The position numbers and the translations under genes are program-made. From Paracoccus shanxieyensis (lineage in GTDB: Bacteria > Pseudomonadota > Alphaproteobacteria > Rhodobacterales > Rhodobacteraceae): DNA of 64,000 nucleotides. The notes beneath the pieces were generated by a model, which saw only the letters and a program-made list of their open reading frames with translations, ran no database searches and was not told the DNA's origin. This document shows, in pieces, positions 27,054-35,381 of the stretch (positions are counted from its first letter, which is position 1; every line of letters starts with the position of its first letter). The DNA is taken from NCBI RefSeq assembly GCF_009711265.1, contig NZ_WMII01000004.1, positions 186,001 through 250,000 on the forward strand, written 5' to 3'.

Positions 27054-27830
27054 TCAGGCTTCGACGGTCTCGGCGACTTCGCCTTCCAGATCTTCGTCAA
27101 GGCTTGCTTCCAGCGCGCCCAGATCGACACCGGCCGCACCCATCTGGGCGGTCATGCCGTCCAGAGCAGCGCGCGAGGCCAGATCGCAATACAGCGCAAT
27201 GGCGCGGGCCGCGTCGTCGTTACCGGGGATGATATAGTCCACACCCTTCGGCGAGCAGTTGGTGTCGACGATGGCGACGACCGGGATGCCCAGCTTCTTG
27301 GCTTCGGCGATGGCAAGGTCTTCCTTGTTCACGTCGATGACGAACAGCAGATCCGGCAGGCCGCCCATTTCGCGGATGCCGCCCAGCGAGGCTTGCAGTT
27401 TGGCCTGCTCGCGCTCCATCTGCAGACGCTCTTTCTTGGTCAGGCCTTCGGCGCCGCCAGCCATGGTCTCATCGATGGCTTTCAGGCGCTGGATCGACTG
27501 GGAAACGGTTTTCCAGTTGGTCAGCGTGCCACCCAGCCAGCGGTGGTTCATGTAATACTGGGCCGATTTCTCGGCGGCTTCGGCGATGGCCTTCTGCGCC
27601 TGACGCTTGGTGCCGACGAACAGCACGCGGCCGCCTTTGGCCACGGTGTCGCGCACGGCTTGCAGAGCGGCGTCCAGCATCGGGACGGTCTGCGTCAGGT
27701 CGAAAATGTGGATGCCGTTGCGTTCACCATAGATGAACTCGGCCATACGGGGGTTCCAGCGTTGCGTCTGGTGACCATAGTGCACGCCAGCTTCAAGCAG
27801 CTGACGCATGGAGAATTCGGGAAGCGCCAT
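27054..27830 (-). CDS. rpsB: 30S ribosomal protein S2
   Basis: The protein has 258 residues. [22 protein letters not shown] and [17 protein letters not shown] are the S2 signatures, and [20 protein letters not shown] is the conserved C-terminal part. An acidic tail ends the protein. I chose the ATG at 27830 because GGAA lies upstream and the protein then matches S2 starts. It heads the rpsB-tsf operon with a promoter-like sequence about 115 bases upstream. Confidence 0.97.
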   Translation of the reverse strand: MALPEFSMRQLLEAGVHYGHQTQRWNPRMAEFIYGERNGIHIFDLTQTVPMLDAALQAVRDTVAKGGRVLFVGTKRQAQKAIAEAAEKSAQYYMNHRWLGGTLTNWKTVSQSIQRLKAIDETMAGGAEGLTKKERLQMEREQAKLQASLGGIREMGGLPDLLFVIDVNKEDLAIAEAKKLGIPVVAIVDTNCSPKGVDYIIPGNDDAARAIALYCDLASRAALDGMTAQMGAAGVDLGALEASLDEDLEGEVAETVEA

Positions 27831-27944
27831 TCCATGTTCCTTTCCGGTTTGCGCCTTGGCGGGGCTTTCAGGGCAATTGCCCCAACCGGTGGACCTGCGA
27901 GGATTTCTCCCTCGGAGGCCCGACCCCACCTGTGAAGTGCGCGC

Positions 27945-27973
27945 GATCTAGGCCTTTTCGCCACAGATTGCAA
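27945..27973 (-). promoter_or_regulatory. Probable rpsB promoter
   Basis: On the minus strand TTGCAA (27973-27968) and TAGATC (27950-27945) lie 17 bases apart. The leader of about 110 bases that would follow contains a GC-rich inverted repeat (27888-27926 region) and could hold the S2 autoregulatory site. The rest of the gap, 27974 to 28229, shows nothing I can name. Confidence 0.45.
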
Positions 27974-28229
27974 GAGCCGTCTGCGGATGCGGCAGGAAAA
28001 GCCGTCACCGGATCGCAGGGTGGAGCGGACGCGAAGGATGGTTCACTTTTTCGCGGGCCGTGGCGATTGTCAAACAGTCCGGGTTCGGGCCGAGGCATTA
28101 ACGTCCCCGGCCAGCCGCCGGGTATCACAAGCGCGGTCAGCGCGGGAACAGATCCGGGGCGGAACGTGAAAGTGGGAACTCGGTTGGGAAATCGGGCCAC
28201 GGCCCATGAGCACGGCCATCCCAAGCCCC

Positions 28230-28258
28230 TTGCCCACCCCAGCAATTACAGGTAGTTC
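28230..28258 (+). promoter_or_regulatory. Possible tRNA-Thr promoter
   Basis: TTGCCC (28230-28235) and TAGTTC (28253-28258) are 17 bases apart, and the tRNA begins ten bases after the second hexamer. The -10 match is poor, so this rests mostly on position. Confidence 0.35.
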
Positions 28259-28267
28259 GGGCGCAAC

Positions 28268-28343
28268 GCCGGTTTAGCTCAGCAGGTAGAGCAGCTGATT
28301 TGTAATCAGAAGGTCGTGGGTTCGATTCCTATAACCGGCACCA
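28268..28343 (+). tRNA. tRNA-Thr (anticodon UGU)
   Basis: The 76 bases fold as a full cloverleaf. The acceptor arms GCCGGTT and AACCGGC pair; the anticodon stem CTGAT/ATCAG encloses TTTGTAA, which places TGT at the anticodon. The T-loop is TTCGATT. The discriminator is A and the CCA end is encoded. Confidence 0.95.
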
Positions 28344-28445
28344 TGAATTCAGCCTGAAATCAATATATTGAACCGCAAACCTCAGCCAGTTTGCAGCCCC
28401 CTTGCCGCGATGTGCCGCAAGGGGGATTCGGTAAGCGGTGCCGGA

Positions 28446-29243
28446 TCAGCGCTTCAGAAAGTCCAGCAGCGCTGCGTTGAATTCGTCCGGATGGCTGACA
28501 TTCACCCCATGCGGCCCGCCCTCGATCGTCACCACCGTCGAGCCCGCGACCGCCGCATGGGTCCGCGCGCCTGATCCCTCCAGCGGCACGATCCCGTCGG
28601 CATCGCCATGCAGAACCAGCGTCGGCACGGTGATCTTTTTCAGATCCTCGCGGAAATCGGTGGTGCCAAAGGATTCCATGCAGGCCAGCGCGGCGGTCTG
28701 GTCGGATTGCTCGCACAGCGCGATGGCTTTCTGGCGGTCGGCCTCGGTCACACGCAATTCGCCATCGGCGCTGAAGAAATTGGTGGTGAACTCATCAAAG
28801 AAACTGGCGCGGTCGGCCTTCAGCCCGTCCTCCATTTCTTTGGCGGCCTCGGGGGTCAGCGGGCCATCCGGGTTGTCGTCGCTTTTCATCATGAAGGGCG
28901 GCACGGCCGAGGCAAAGACGACGCTGTGCAAACGATCCTCGCCGTGATTGGCGACATAGCGCGCCACCTCGCCGCCACCCATGGAGAAACCGACCAGCGT
29001 CACGTCGCGCAGATCCTCGGCTTCCAGCAGATCCGCCAGATCGGCGGCCAGCGTGTCGTAATCATAACCCGAGGACGGCTTCTCCGACCGGCCGAAGCCC
29101 CGCCGGTCATAGGTGACGACGCGGTAACCGGCATCGGCGATGACGCCCACCTGTTTTTCCCAAGCCTCACCGGACAGCGGCCAGCCATGGATCAGCACGA
29201 CCGGGCGTCCGCTGCCCGTCGATTCCTTATAGAGCGAAGTCAT
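28446..29243 (-). CDS. Alpha/beta hydrolase, non-heme chloroperoxidase-like
   Basis: The protein has 265 residues. VVLIHGWPLSGEAW gives the oxyanion strand, GFSMGGGEVARYV the nucleophile elbow, HGDADGIVP the catalytic Asp and GGPHGVN the His, in the order of the cofactor-free haloperoxidase/esterase group (COG0596). The cap region has YDRRGFGRS. I chose the ATG at 29243, which has GGAGAGGA upstream. The natural substrate is probably an ester or lactone. It stands alone, 100 bases after the tRNA and on the opposite strand. Confidence 0.9.
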   Translation of the reverse strand: MTSLYKESTGSGRPVVLIHGWPLSGEAWEKQVGVIADAGYRVVTYDRRGFGRSEKPSSGYDYDTLAADLADLLEAEDLRDVTLVGFSMGGGEVARYVANHGEDRLHSVVFASAVPPFMMKSDDNPDGPLTPEAAKEMEDGLKADRASFFDEFTTNFFSADGELRVTEADRQKAIALCEQSDQTAALACMESFGTTDFREDLKKITVPTLVLHGDADGIVPLEGSGARTHAAVAGSTVVTIEGGPHGVNVSHPDEFNAALLDFLKR

Positions 29244-29772
29244 TGTGGTTCCTCTCCGGCCCGGCAGGGGCTTTGGGATCAACCAAGACCGGCCCGGCAG
29301 GTTCCGTTCGCCTCTGGCCGCAATTGGCGGGCAAGGGGGTGATTCCATTCCGGCGAATCCCCCGCCGCATCGCCCATGGGGCGAATTTTCGCCCATCTTG
29401 CTGCCGAAACCGCCCAAAACCTGTCGAAACAGACAGGCAGGTTCACCCGCAGCCTGACCAAATAGTCAACTACCCGTAAAGCGCGAGCTTTGGCATAACA
29501 CACACGTCGGTAGGCGGTAGCTGGTTGTGGTGGTAAGCGTTTGTTTTGTTTAGCCCCGACAGAACTGGGCGAGTGTTGTGGTGGCGCTCGCCCGGTTGTC
29601 CCTCCTGTCCCCAGGATTCCCGTCAGACGCGAGACGTGATCGTCGCGCGCGGTCGGTTTCGCGCCGCACGTTGCCGATGAATGATCTTTCGTGCTGATCC
29701 GCAGGGGTGGTTTTCCTGCGCCCCGTTGCTCGCTACTGTGCGCGCCTGAACGAGTCGGGGAGTGCGCAACGC
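29244..29772. other. 529-base gap with two hairpins and a repeated loop motif
   Basis: The gap separates a hydrolase from a rightward hypothetical gene. A GCGA tetraloop hairpin lies at 29478-29491 (AAAGC/GCTTT). An 11-bp stem, AACTGGGCGAG with CTCGCCCGGTT, spans 29563-29597. The ten bases GTTGTGGTGG occur twice, at 29524-29533 and in the loop of the second hairpin at 29575-29584. CCCTCCTG follows. No frame here looks coding; a structured leader or small RNA is possible. Confidence 0.4.
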
Positions 29773-30648
29773 ATGCAAGTCGTCTTTCACTGCGGGGTCC
29801 ATGGCACCGATCTTTATCGCATGGTCAAGACCTTGACGCAGAACCGCGACTGGCTGCTGACACATGGCGTCGAGGCGCTGACCCCGGCCAAGCATCGCGA
29901 CATCTTCAATGAGGCGCTGACCGCGCTGAACGGCGATCCGTCCACGCCCGAGATGGAACAGGTCATGCTGGATGCGATCCTTGACACGGACAATCCGCGC
30001 CGGGTGATCTTTTCGACGCCGACCTTTCTGGGCAAGGCCTCGCGCGCGGCGTCTTCGGACGGGCTTTATGCCAAGGCGGGCGGGCAGCTGGCGGCGCTGG
30101 CGAACCTGTTTCCCTCAGCGGAAACCGAGTTCTTCATCGCGCTGAAAAACCCGGCGACGCTGATCCCCTATGTCGCCAGTCAGGACAATACCGGCCCTTA
30201 TGAGCAATGGATGGGCGCCATTCCGCCCGAAAGCCTGCGTTGGGCCCCGGCGATCCGTGCCATTCAGGCCGCCGTCCCGGACAGCCGCCTTGTGATCTGG
30301 TGCCACGAGGACACCTCGCTGATCTGGCCCGAGGTCGTGCGCCGCATCGCCACCATGCCCAGCGACGTGCCGCTGCGCGCCGGTTTGCAGGTGCTGGGCG
30401 ATATCCTCAGCCCCGAGGGTCTGCAGATGATCCGCGACGAGATGGCCAAGCAAGAGCGCCTGACGGTCGACACCCGGCGCGAGATCTTTGCGGCGGCGCT
30501 TGCCGCCCATGCCCTGCCCGATCAGATGGAGATCGACATCGACCTGCCGGGCTGGACGCAGGATCTGGTCGACCACATCACCGAACTTTACGATCAGGAC
30601 GTGGCCGAAATCGCCGCATTGTCCGGCGTCGAATTCATCGCGCCCTGA
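29773..30648 (+). CDS. Conserved hypothetical protein, remotely sulfotransferase-like
   Basis: The protein has 291 residues and no signal peptide or membrane segment. It opens with a strand and turn, VVFHCGVHGTD, at the place where sulfotransferase-like proteins have a phosphate-binding loop, but the usual Lys-Thr is absent. Later stretches include IALKNPATLIPYVAS and LVIWCHEDTSLIWPEV. The C-terminal LPGWTQDLVDHITELYDQD is recognisable from uncharacterised Rhodobacterales proteins. I chose the ATG at 29773 with GGGGAG upstream; a start at 29707 would add 22 residues. The function is unknown. Confidence 0.7.
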   Translation: MQVVFHCGVHGTDLYRMVKTLTQNRDWLLTHGVEALTPAKHRDIFNEALTALNGDPSTPEMEQVMLDAILDTDNPRRVIFSTPTFLGKASRAASSDGLYAKAGGQLAALANLFPSAETEFFIALKNPATLIPYVASQDNTGPYEQWMGAIPPESLRWAPAIRAIQAAVPDSRLVIWCHEDTSLIWPEVVRRIATMPSDVPLRAGLQVLGDILSPEGLQMIRDEMAKQERLTVDTRREIFAAALAAHALPDQMEIDIDLPGWTQDLVDHITELYDQDVAEIAALSGVEFIAP

Positions 30649-30692
30649 TCTCGCGCCCCGAACAGACGCAGCCTGACGAAAACCTGCGGATG

Positions 30693-30717
30693 AAAAAGGG
30701 GGCGCGCGGCCCCCTTT
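30693..30717. terminator. Bidirectional terminator
   Basis: AAAGGGGG and CCCCCTTT pair around a GC-rich loop between two convergent genes, with A-rich and T-rich flanks suited to both directions. Confidence 0.75.
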
Positions 30718-30738
30718 GTCGTCACGCCATGCCTGTCA

Positions 30739-30990
30739 TCAGGCCATGCCAAGCGCGGCCTTGTACATCTCAAGGATCGCCTCTTCCTCGGCGATGTCGT
30801 CCTTGTCGCGCTTGCGCAGCGCGATGACCTTGCGCATCACCTTGGTGTCATAGCCGCGCGCCTTGGCCTCGGCCATCAGCTCTTTCTGGCGCTCGGCCAC
30901 GTCCTTCTTTTCGGATTCCAGCTGCTCGAACTGCTCGATGAACTGGCGCAGTTCTCCGGCTGCGATGCCATAGGCGTTGTCGTCAGACAT
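30739..30990 (-). CDS. gapR: GapR family DNA-binding protein (DUF2312)
   Basis: The protein has 83 residues and is nearly all helical, with the family core LRQFIEQFEQLESEKKDVAERQKELMAEAK and RGYDTKVMRKVIALRKRDKDD. In Caulobacter GapR binds overtwisted AT-rich DNA ahead of forks and helps topoisomerases; it is confined largely to alphaproteobacteria. I chose the ATG at 30990 because AAAGGAG precedes it. A longer frame upstream is the antisense of the next gene. Confidence 0.92.
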   Translation of the reverse strand: MSDDNAYGIAAGELRQFIEQFEQLESEKKDVAERQKELMAEAKARGYDTKVMRKVIALRKRDKDDIAEEEAILEMYKAALGMA

Positions 30991-31081
30991 TTCCGCTCCT
31001 TTGCTTTTGGCCGGGGAATAGGCGGTCTTGCGAGCCAGTGCAATCGCGGCTAGTCCCGACCGGCAGGACATGGGGGCGCAT

Positions 31082-31309
31082 ATGACGATCTGGGACGGCT
31101 TCATCTGGGGCGGCACGGTGCTGACCGTGGCGGGACTGGCGGCGCTGGTCTGGTGCATGGTCACGGTCGCGCGCGCCAAATCCCGCAAGCTGGACGATGA
31201 AGGCATGCGCGCGGTCATGCGCCGGGTCGTGGTCGTCAACATGGCGGCGCTGGCCGGATCGGTCTTCGGGCTGATGTTCGTGGTCCTTGGCATCATGCTG
31301 GGCCGCTGA
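31082..31309 (+). CDS. Small inner membrane protein
   Basis: The protein has 75 residues with two predicted membrane helices, at about 5-28 and 49-72, joined by a basic loop [17 protein letters not shown] recognise no family with certainty; similar short proteins precede dtd in Rhodobacterales. The ATG at 31082 follows a GGGGGC, and dtd starts one base after its stop, which suggests co-transcription. Confidence 0.7.
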   Translation: MTIWDGFIWGGTVLTVAGLAALVWCMVTVARAKSRKLDDEGMRAVMRRVVVVNMAALAGSVFGLMFVVLGIMLGR

Positions 31310-31310
31310 G

Positions 31311-31760
31311 ATGCGCGCCCTGATCCAGCGTGTCACGCAGGCGCAGGTCGATATCGCCGGACAGACCGTGGGCCGCATCGGGCCGGGCCTGATGGTGCTG
31401 GTCTGCGCCATGCAGGGCGATCCGGACGACGCGCCGCTTAAGCTGGCCGCGCGCATCGCCAAGCTGCGCATCTTCCGCGACGAGGCGGACAAGATGAACC
31501 GCTCGGTCAGCGATATCGGCGGCGCGGTTCTGGTCGTCAGCCAGTTCACGCTGGCCGCCGACACGCGCACCGGCAACCGTCCGGGCTTTTCTTCGGCCGA
31601 GGCCCCCGCACGCGGACAGGCGCTGTATGAGCAATTCGCCCAGGCGCTGCGCGGTCTGGGCCTGCCGGTCGAAACCGGCAGCTTCGGCGCCGATATGGCG
31701 GTGTCGCTGGTGAATGACGGTCCGGTGACGATCTGGATGGATTCCACCGACCGCGCTTGA
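31311..31760 (+). CDS. dtd: D-aminoacyl-tRNA deacylase
   Basis: The protein has 149 residues and frees tRNAs wrongly charged with D-amino acids or glycine. It begins [13 protein letters not shown], holds the active-site [19 protein letters not shown], and ends with [11 protein letters not shown], the Gly-cisPro motif that excludes L-amino acids. The ATG at 31311 lies directly after the stop of the small membrane protein. Length and motifs are standard. Confidence 0.96.
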   Translation: MRALIQRVTQAQVDIAGQTVGRIGPGLMVLVCAMQGDPDDAPLKLAARIAKLRIFRDEADKMNRSVSDIGGAVLVVSQFTLAADTRTGNRPGFSSAEAPARGQALYEQFAQALRGLGLPVETGSFGADMAVSLVNDGPVTIWMDSTDRA

Positions 31761-31979
31761 CTTTTCAGCGCCCTGCCCTCATCTCCTGCCCTGTCGCCGT
31801 CCGCTGCCGCGTGAGCAGCCGACGCAACCTGCGTCAGGTCGGCACGATTTTCAGTTTCCCATTCACGCGGGGAGGCTTGCGGGCAAAGCGTATCGCGCCC
31901 GTTCCCTCGCAACGCCGCGGAAAATCCGCGGCCCCCTGCCATTTGCGCCTATACGCGGGCGATCTGGCTGAAAGACGAC

Positions 31980-33458
31980 ATGACGCAAGACACGACCACC
32001 CGCCCTGCCCGTCAGGGAAAACCCCGTCACCATGACGGCAAGCCCCGCCAACCGCGCGGTGCCGATGCAAAGCCCCGGGGCGAAAAAAGCGCAAAGCCGC
32101 GCTTCCCGCGCAATGACGGCCCCGGCACCAACCACAGCCACAACCACCGCCGCCATCGCGAAGAGCCCGAGGAAAAGTTCATCCGTCGCGCCATTCCCGA
32201 TATCGACACGCCCTTTACCCAGATGGGCATCGACGCCCGCGTCGCGGTGAACCTGCCGCCCATGGGCATCGACGCGCCGTCACCCATTCAGGAAAAGGCT
32301 ATCCCCGGCATCGTCGCAGGGCGTGACCTGCTGGGTCTGGCACAGACCGGCACCGGCAAGACCGCAGCCTTCGGCCTGCCGATGCTGACCCGCCTCTTGA
32401 ACATCGGCCGCAAGCCCGAACCCCGGACCTGCCGCGCGCTGATCCTTGCCCCCACCCGCGAACTGGCCACCCAGATCGCCGAAAACATCGACCTTTACGC
32501 CGCAGGCACTGCCATCCGGCAGTTCCGCGTCGTCGGCGGCGCCTCGATCAACGTGCAGACCATGCGGATGGAGCGCGGCGTCGATGTGCTGATCGCCACG
32601 CCCGGTCGGCTGATCGACCTGATCGAACGCGGCGCGGTCGATCTGTCGCAGACCAAGTATCTGGTGCTGGACGAGGCCGATCAGATGCTGGACATCGGCT
32701 TCATCCACGCGCTGCGCCGCATCGCCAAGCTGCTGCCGCGCGAACGCCAGACGCTGCTGTTTTCAGCCACCATGCCCAAGCTGATGGAGGAACTGGCCGA
32801 CAGCTATCTGACCGATCCGCTGAAGGTCGCGGTGAACCCGCCGGGTCAGGCGGCCGCCAAGATCGAACAGGGCGTGCATTTCGTCAATCAGGGCGACAAG
32901 GCGACGCTTCTGGCCGAATATCTGGGCAAGCATCGCGATGAGCTGGCGATCGTCTTTGGCCGCACCAAGCATGGCTGCGAAAAGCTGTCGAAACTGCTTG
33001 AGAAATGGGGCTTCAAGGTCGCGGCGATCCACGGCAACAAGTCGCAGGGCCAGCGGGAACGGGCGCTGTCGGGCTTCCGCGCCGGGGAAACCAAGGTGCT
33101 GGTCGCGACCGATGTGGCCGCGCGCGGCATCGACATCCCGGACGTGGCGCATGTCTATAATTACGACCTGCCGAACGTGCCCGATCAATATGTCCACCGC
33201 ATCGGCCGCACCGCGCGCGCCGGTCGCGATGGCCGGGCCATCGCCTTCTGCTCGCCCGCCGAGATCGCCGATCTGCGCGCGATCGAGAAAAGCATGAAAG
33301 CCACGATCCCGGTCGTCGGCGGCGAGGCCCCGTTCGAGGCCGCCAAGATGCGCGAACGCGGCGGTCCCGCCGGTCGCAGCGGCGCCCCTGCCGGTGGCGC
33401 GCGCAAGCGCCCTGCCCGCCGCCCCTCGCGCGCGCCGAAATCGGCACAGCGCGACTGA
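31980..33458 (+). CDS. DEAD-box ATP-dependent RNA helicase (RhlE-like)
   Basis: The protein has 492 residues. Motifs in order are PSPIQEKAIP (Q), LAQTGTGKTAAFGLP (I), PTRELATQI (Ia), VLDEADQMLD (II), FSATMP (III) and HRIGRTARAGRDG (VI). An N-terminal extension of about 65 residues rich in Lys, Arg, Pro and His, and a basic C-terminal tail of about 40 residues, probably bind RNA. Such enzymes act in ribosome assembly and mRNA decay, often at low temperature. The 219 bases upstream are non-coding. A hairpin follows the stop. Confidence 0.95.
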   Translation: MTQDTTTRPARQGKPRHHDGKPRQPRGADAKPRGEKSAKPRFPRNDGPGTNHSHNHRRHREEPEEKFIRRAIPDIDTPFTQMGIDARVAVNLPPMGIDAPSPIQEKAIPGIVAGRDLLGLAQTGTGKTAAFGLPMLTRLLNIGRKPEPRTCRALILAPTRELATQIAENIDLYAAGTAIRQFRVVGGASINVQTMRMERGVDVLIATPGRLIDLIERGAVDLSQTKYLVLDEADQMLDIGFIHALRRIAKLLPRERQTLLFSATMPKLMEELADSYLTDPLKVAVNPPGQAAAKIEQGVHFVNQGDKATLLAEYLGKHRDELAIVFGRTKHGCEKLSKLLEKWGFKVAAIHGNKSQGQRERALSGFRAGETKVLVATDVAARGIDIPDVAHVYNYDLPNVPDQYVHRIGRTARAGRDGRAIAFCSPAEIADLRAIEKSMKATIPVVGGEAPFEAAKMRERGGPAGRSGAPAGGARKRPARRPSRAPKSAQRD

Positions 33459-33468
33459 ACAATGCGTG

Positions 33469-33498
33469 AGCCGCCGCATCCATGGCGATGCGGCGGCT
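33469..33498 (+). terminator. Stem-loop after the helicase gene
   Basis: AGCCGCCGCAT and ATGCGGCGGCT form an 11-bp stem with an eight-base loop, ten bases after the stop. The run after it is CTTGCCTG rather than T-rich, so it is a weak terminator at best. Confidence 0.5.
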
Positions 33499-33532
33499 TG
33501 CCTGATGCCCATGCGCGCGGCTATCTGCCTGC

Positions 33533-34111
33533 ATGGCCAAGCTTTATTTCCATTATTCCACGATGAACGCCGGCAAGAGCACGCTGTTGCTGCAGGCGTC
33601 CTATAACTATCGCGAACGCGGGATGCAGACGCTGCTGCTGACCGCCGCGATGGACGACCGCGCCGGGCCGGGCCGGATCGGCAGCCGCATCGGGATTTCG
33701 GAAACCGCCACGACCTTCACGCCCGCCACGGATCTGCTGGCGCTGATCGCGGATCAGGGCGCGGATTGCGCCTGCATCTTCGTCGATGAGGCGCAGTTTC
33801 TGACCAAGGCGCAGGTCTGGCAACTGGCCCGGGTCGCCGACGACCTGCATCTGCCGGTCATGTGCTATGGGTTGCGCGTCGATTTCCGGGGGCAGCTTTT
33901 CCCCGGATCGCAGGCGCTGCTGGCATGGGCCGACGATCTGCGCGAGGTGCGCACCATCTGTCATTGCGGCCGCAAGGCCACGATGGTCGTCCGTCAGGAC
34001 GAACACGGCACGGTCCTGCGCGAGGGGGCGCAGGTCCAGATCGGGGGGAATGAAACCTATGTCTCGCTTTGCCGCCGTCACTGGCGGGAAGCCACCGGAG
34101 AACCGATATGA
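33533..34111 (+). CDS. tdk: Thymidine kinase
   Basis: The protein has 192 residues of the type II thymidine kinase family. The P-loop is STMNAGKSTLLLQ, FVDEAQFL is the Walker B with the catalytic Glu, and the lasso domain carries CHCGRKA and a later Cys pair member that bind zinc. It phosphorylates thymidine for salvage. The start follows the helicase by about 75 bases and the stop overlaps the next gene as ATGA. Confidence 0.94.
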   Translation: MAKLYFHYSTMNAGKSTLLLQASYNYRERGMQTLLLTAAMDDRAGPGRIGSRIGISETATTFTPATDLLALIADQGADCACIFVDEAQFLTKAQVWQLARVADDLHLPVMCYGLRVDFRGQLFPGSQALLAWADDLREVRTICHCGRKATMVVRQDEHGTVLREGAQVQIGGNETYVSLCRRHWREATGEPI

Positions 34112-35337
34112 AAGCCAGCAACGACGCCCGCGCCTATGGCGGGGTGGCCCGCTTCTTCCACTGGACCGTCGCCCTGCTGATCCTTGCGGCCATCGGTCTG
34201 GGCCTTTACGGGGCCAACCTGCCCAGCGGCTCGCAGGACCAGTTGCAGGCGATCTTTGCCACCTTCTCGGTCCACAAGACGGTGGGCGTGGCGGTGCTGT
34301 TTCTGGCCGTCCTGCGCATCCTGTGGACGCTGACGCAGACAAAGCCCAAGCCCCTGCACCCGCATCGCCGCGCCGAGACCTTTCTGGCCGAGATCGTGCA
34401 TTGGGGCATGTGGATCGGCATGGTCATCATGCCGCTGACCGGCTGGCTGCTGCATTCGGCGGCGCCGGGCGGGTTTTCGCGGATCCTGTGGCCATTTGGC
34501 CAGCGCCTGCCCATCGTCCCCGAGGATGCGCATCTGGCCGAACGGTTTGCCGCCTTTCATGAAACCGGCTGGTGGGTGCTGGCGGGGCTGATCGTTCTGC
34601 ATGTCGCGGGCGCGATCAAGCACACGGTCATCGACCGCGACGGCACGCTGAACCGCATGGCCGGTCCCGCGCATAAAGCCCCCGAGCCGCCCCATGCCGA
34701 ACACCGCACCATCATGCATGTGCTGGCAGCCGTGGCGGGTCTGGCCATCTGGGGTGCAACCGCCCTGCTGGCCGCCCCCGAACCGGCCCCGGCGGCGCAA
34801 GCCCCTGCCGCAAGCCAGCAAACCGCCGCAGCACCTGCCGACGCCGCACCCGCGCAAGCCGCTGGCTGGGCCGTGCAGCAAGGCACGCTGGGCATCGAGG
34901 TCGTTCAGGGCGGCAATCCCGTTCAGGGCCAGTTCGCCAATTGGACGGCACAGATCGACTATGACCCGGCCACGCAGGCGGGCAAGGTGAATGTCGATAT
35001 CGACATCGCCTCGCTGGCGCTGGGATCGGTCAGCAGTTCCGCGACCGGACCGGACTTCCTGAACGCGCCCGCCCATCCGAAAGCCAGTTTCGTGGCCGAT
35101 ATCCTGCCCCCGGCCCAAGGCGGCCAGCATATCGCCAAGGGCCAGCTGACCATCGCGGGCAAGACCGTCGATGCCGAGCTGCCTTTTGATCTGACGCTGA
35201 ATGGCGACGATGCCACCGCCAAGGGGGTGATGCAGGTCGACCGGCGCGATTTCGGCATCGGCGCAGGCTATGCCGACGAAAGCACGGTGGGCTTTACCGT
35301 CGCGATCAGTTTCGATCTGACGGCCCGAAAGCAGTAA
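34108..35337 (+). CDS. Cytochrome b561 fused to a periplasmic YceI domain
   Basis: The protein has 409 residues. Residues 1 to about 180 are a four-helix cytochrome b561 with heme-ligand histidines in ARFFHWTVALL, FSVHKTVGVAV, FHETGWWVL and LIVLHVAGAIKH. A further membrane helix (about 207-225) and an Ala/Pro linker lead to a YceI-like lipocalin domain (about 255-409) with HPKASFVAD and KGQLTIAGKTVDAELPF. YceI proteins bind isoprenoid lipids, so electron transfer to or from a bound quinone-like lipid is plausible. The ATG overlaps the tdk stop. Confidence 0.92.
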   Translation: MKASNDARAYGGVARFFHWTVALLILAAIGLGLYGANLPSGSQDQLQAIFATFSVHKTVGVAVLFLAVLRILWTLTQTKPKPLHPHRRAETFLAEIVHWGMWIGMVIMPLTGWLLHSAAPGGFSRILWPFGQRLPIVPEDAHLAERFAAFHETGWWVLAGLIVLHVAGAIKHTVIDRDGTLNRMAGPAHKAPEPPHAEHRTIMHVLAAVAGLAIWGATALLAAPEPAPAAQAPAASQQTAAAPADAAPAQAAGWAVQQGTLGIEVVQGGNPVQGQFANWTAQIDYDPATQAGKVNVDIDIASLALGSVSSSATGPDFLNAPAHPKASFVADILPPAQGGQHIAKGQLTIAGKTVDAELPFDLTLNGDDATAKGVMQVDRRDFGIGAGYADESTVGFTVAISFDLTARKQ

Positions 35338-35349
35338 CACACATCAGAA

Positions 35350-35381
35350 GGACGGGCCGGGGCGATCCCCGGCCCGTGTCC
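35350..35381. terminator. Bidirectional terminator between the b561-YceI and beta-lactamase genes
   Basis: ACGGGCCGGGG and CCCCGGCCCGT form an 11-bp stem with a CGAT loop, directly between convergent stops. No long T-run is present. Confidence 0.65.

Noticed and set aside
28268..28343. tRNA-Thr as an integration site
   Set aside because: No integrase, direct repeat of the tRNA end or island-like change in composition was found on either side. The same applies to tRNA-Pro at 59156-59233.
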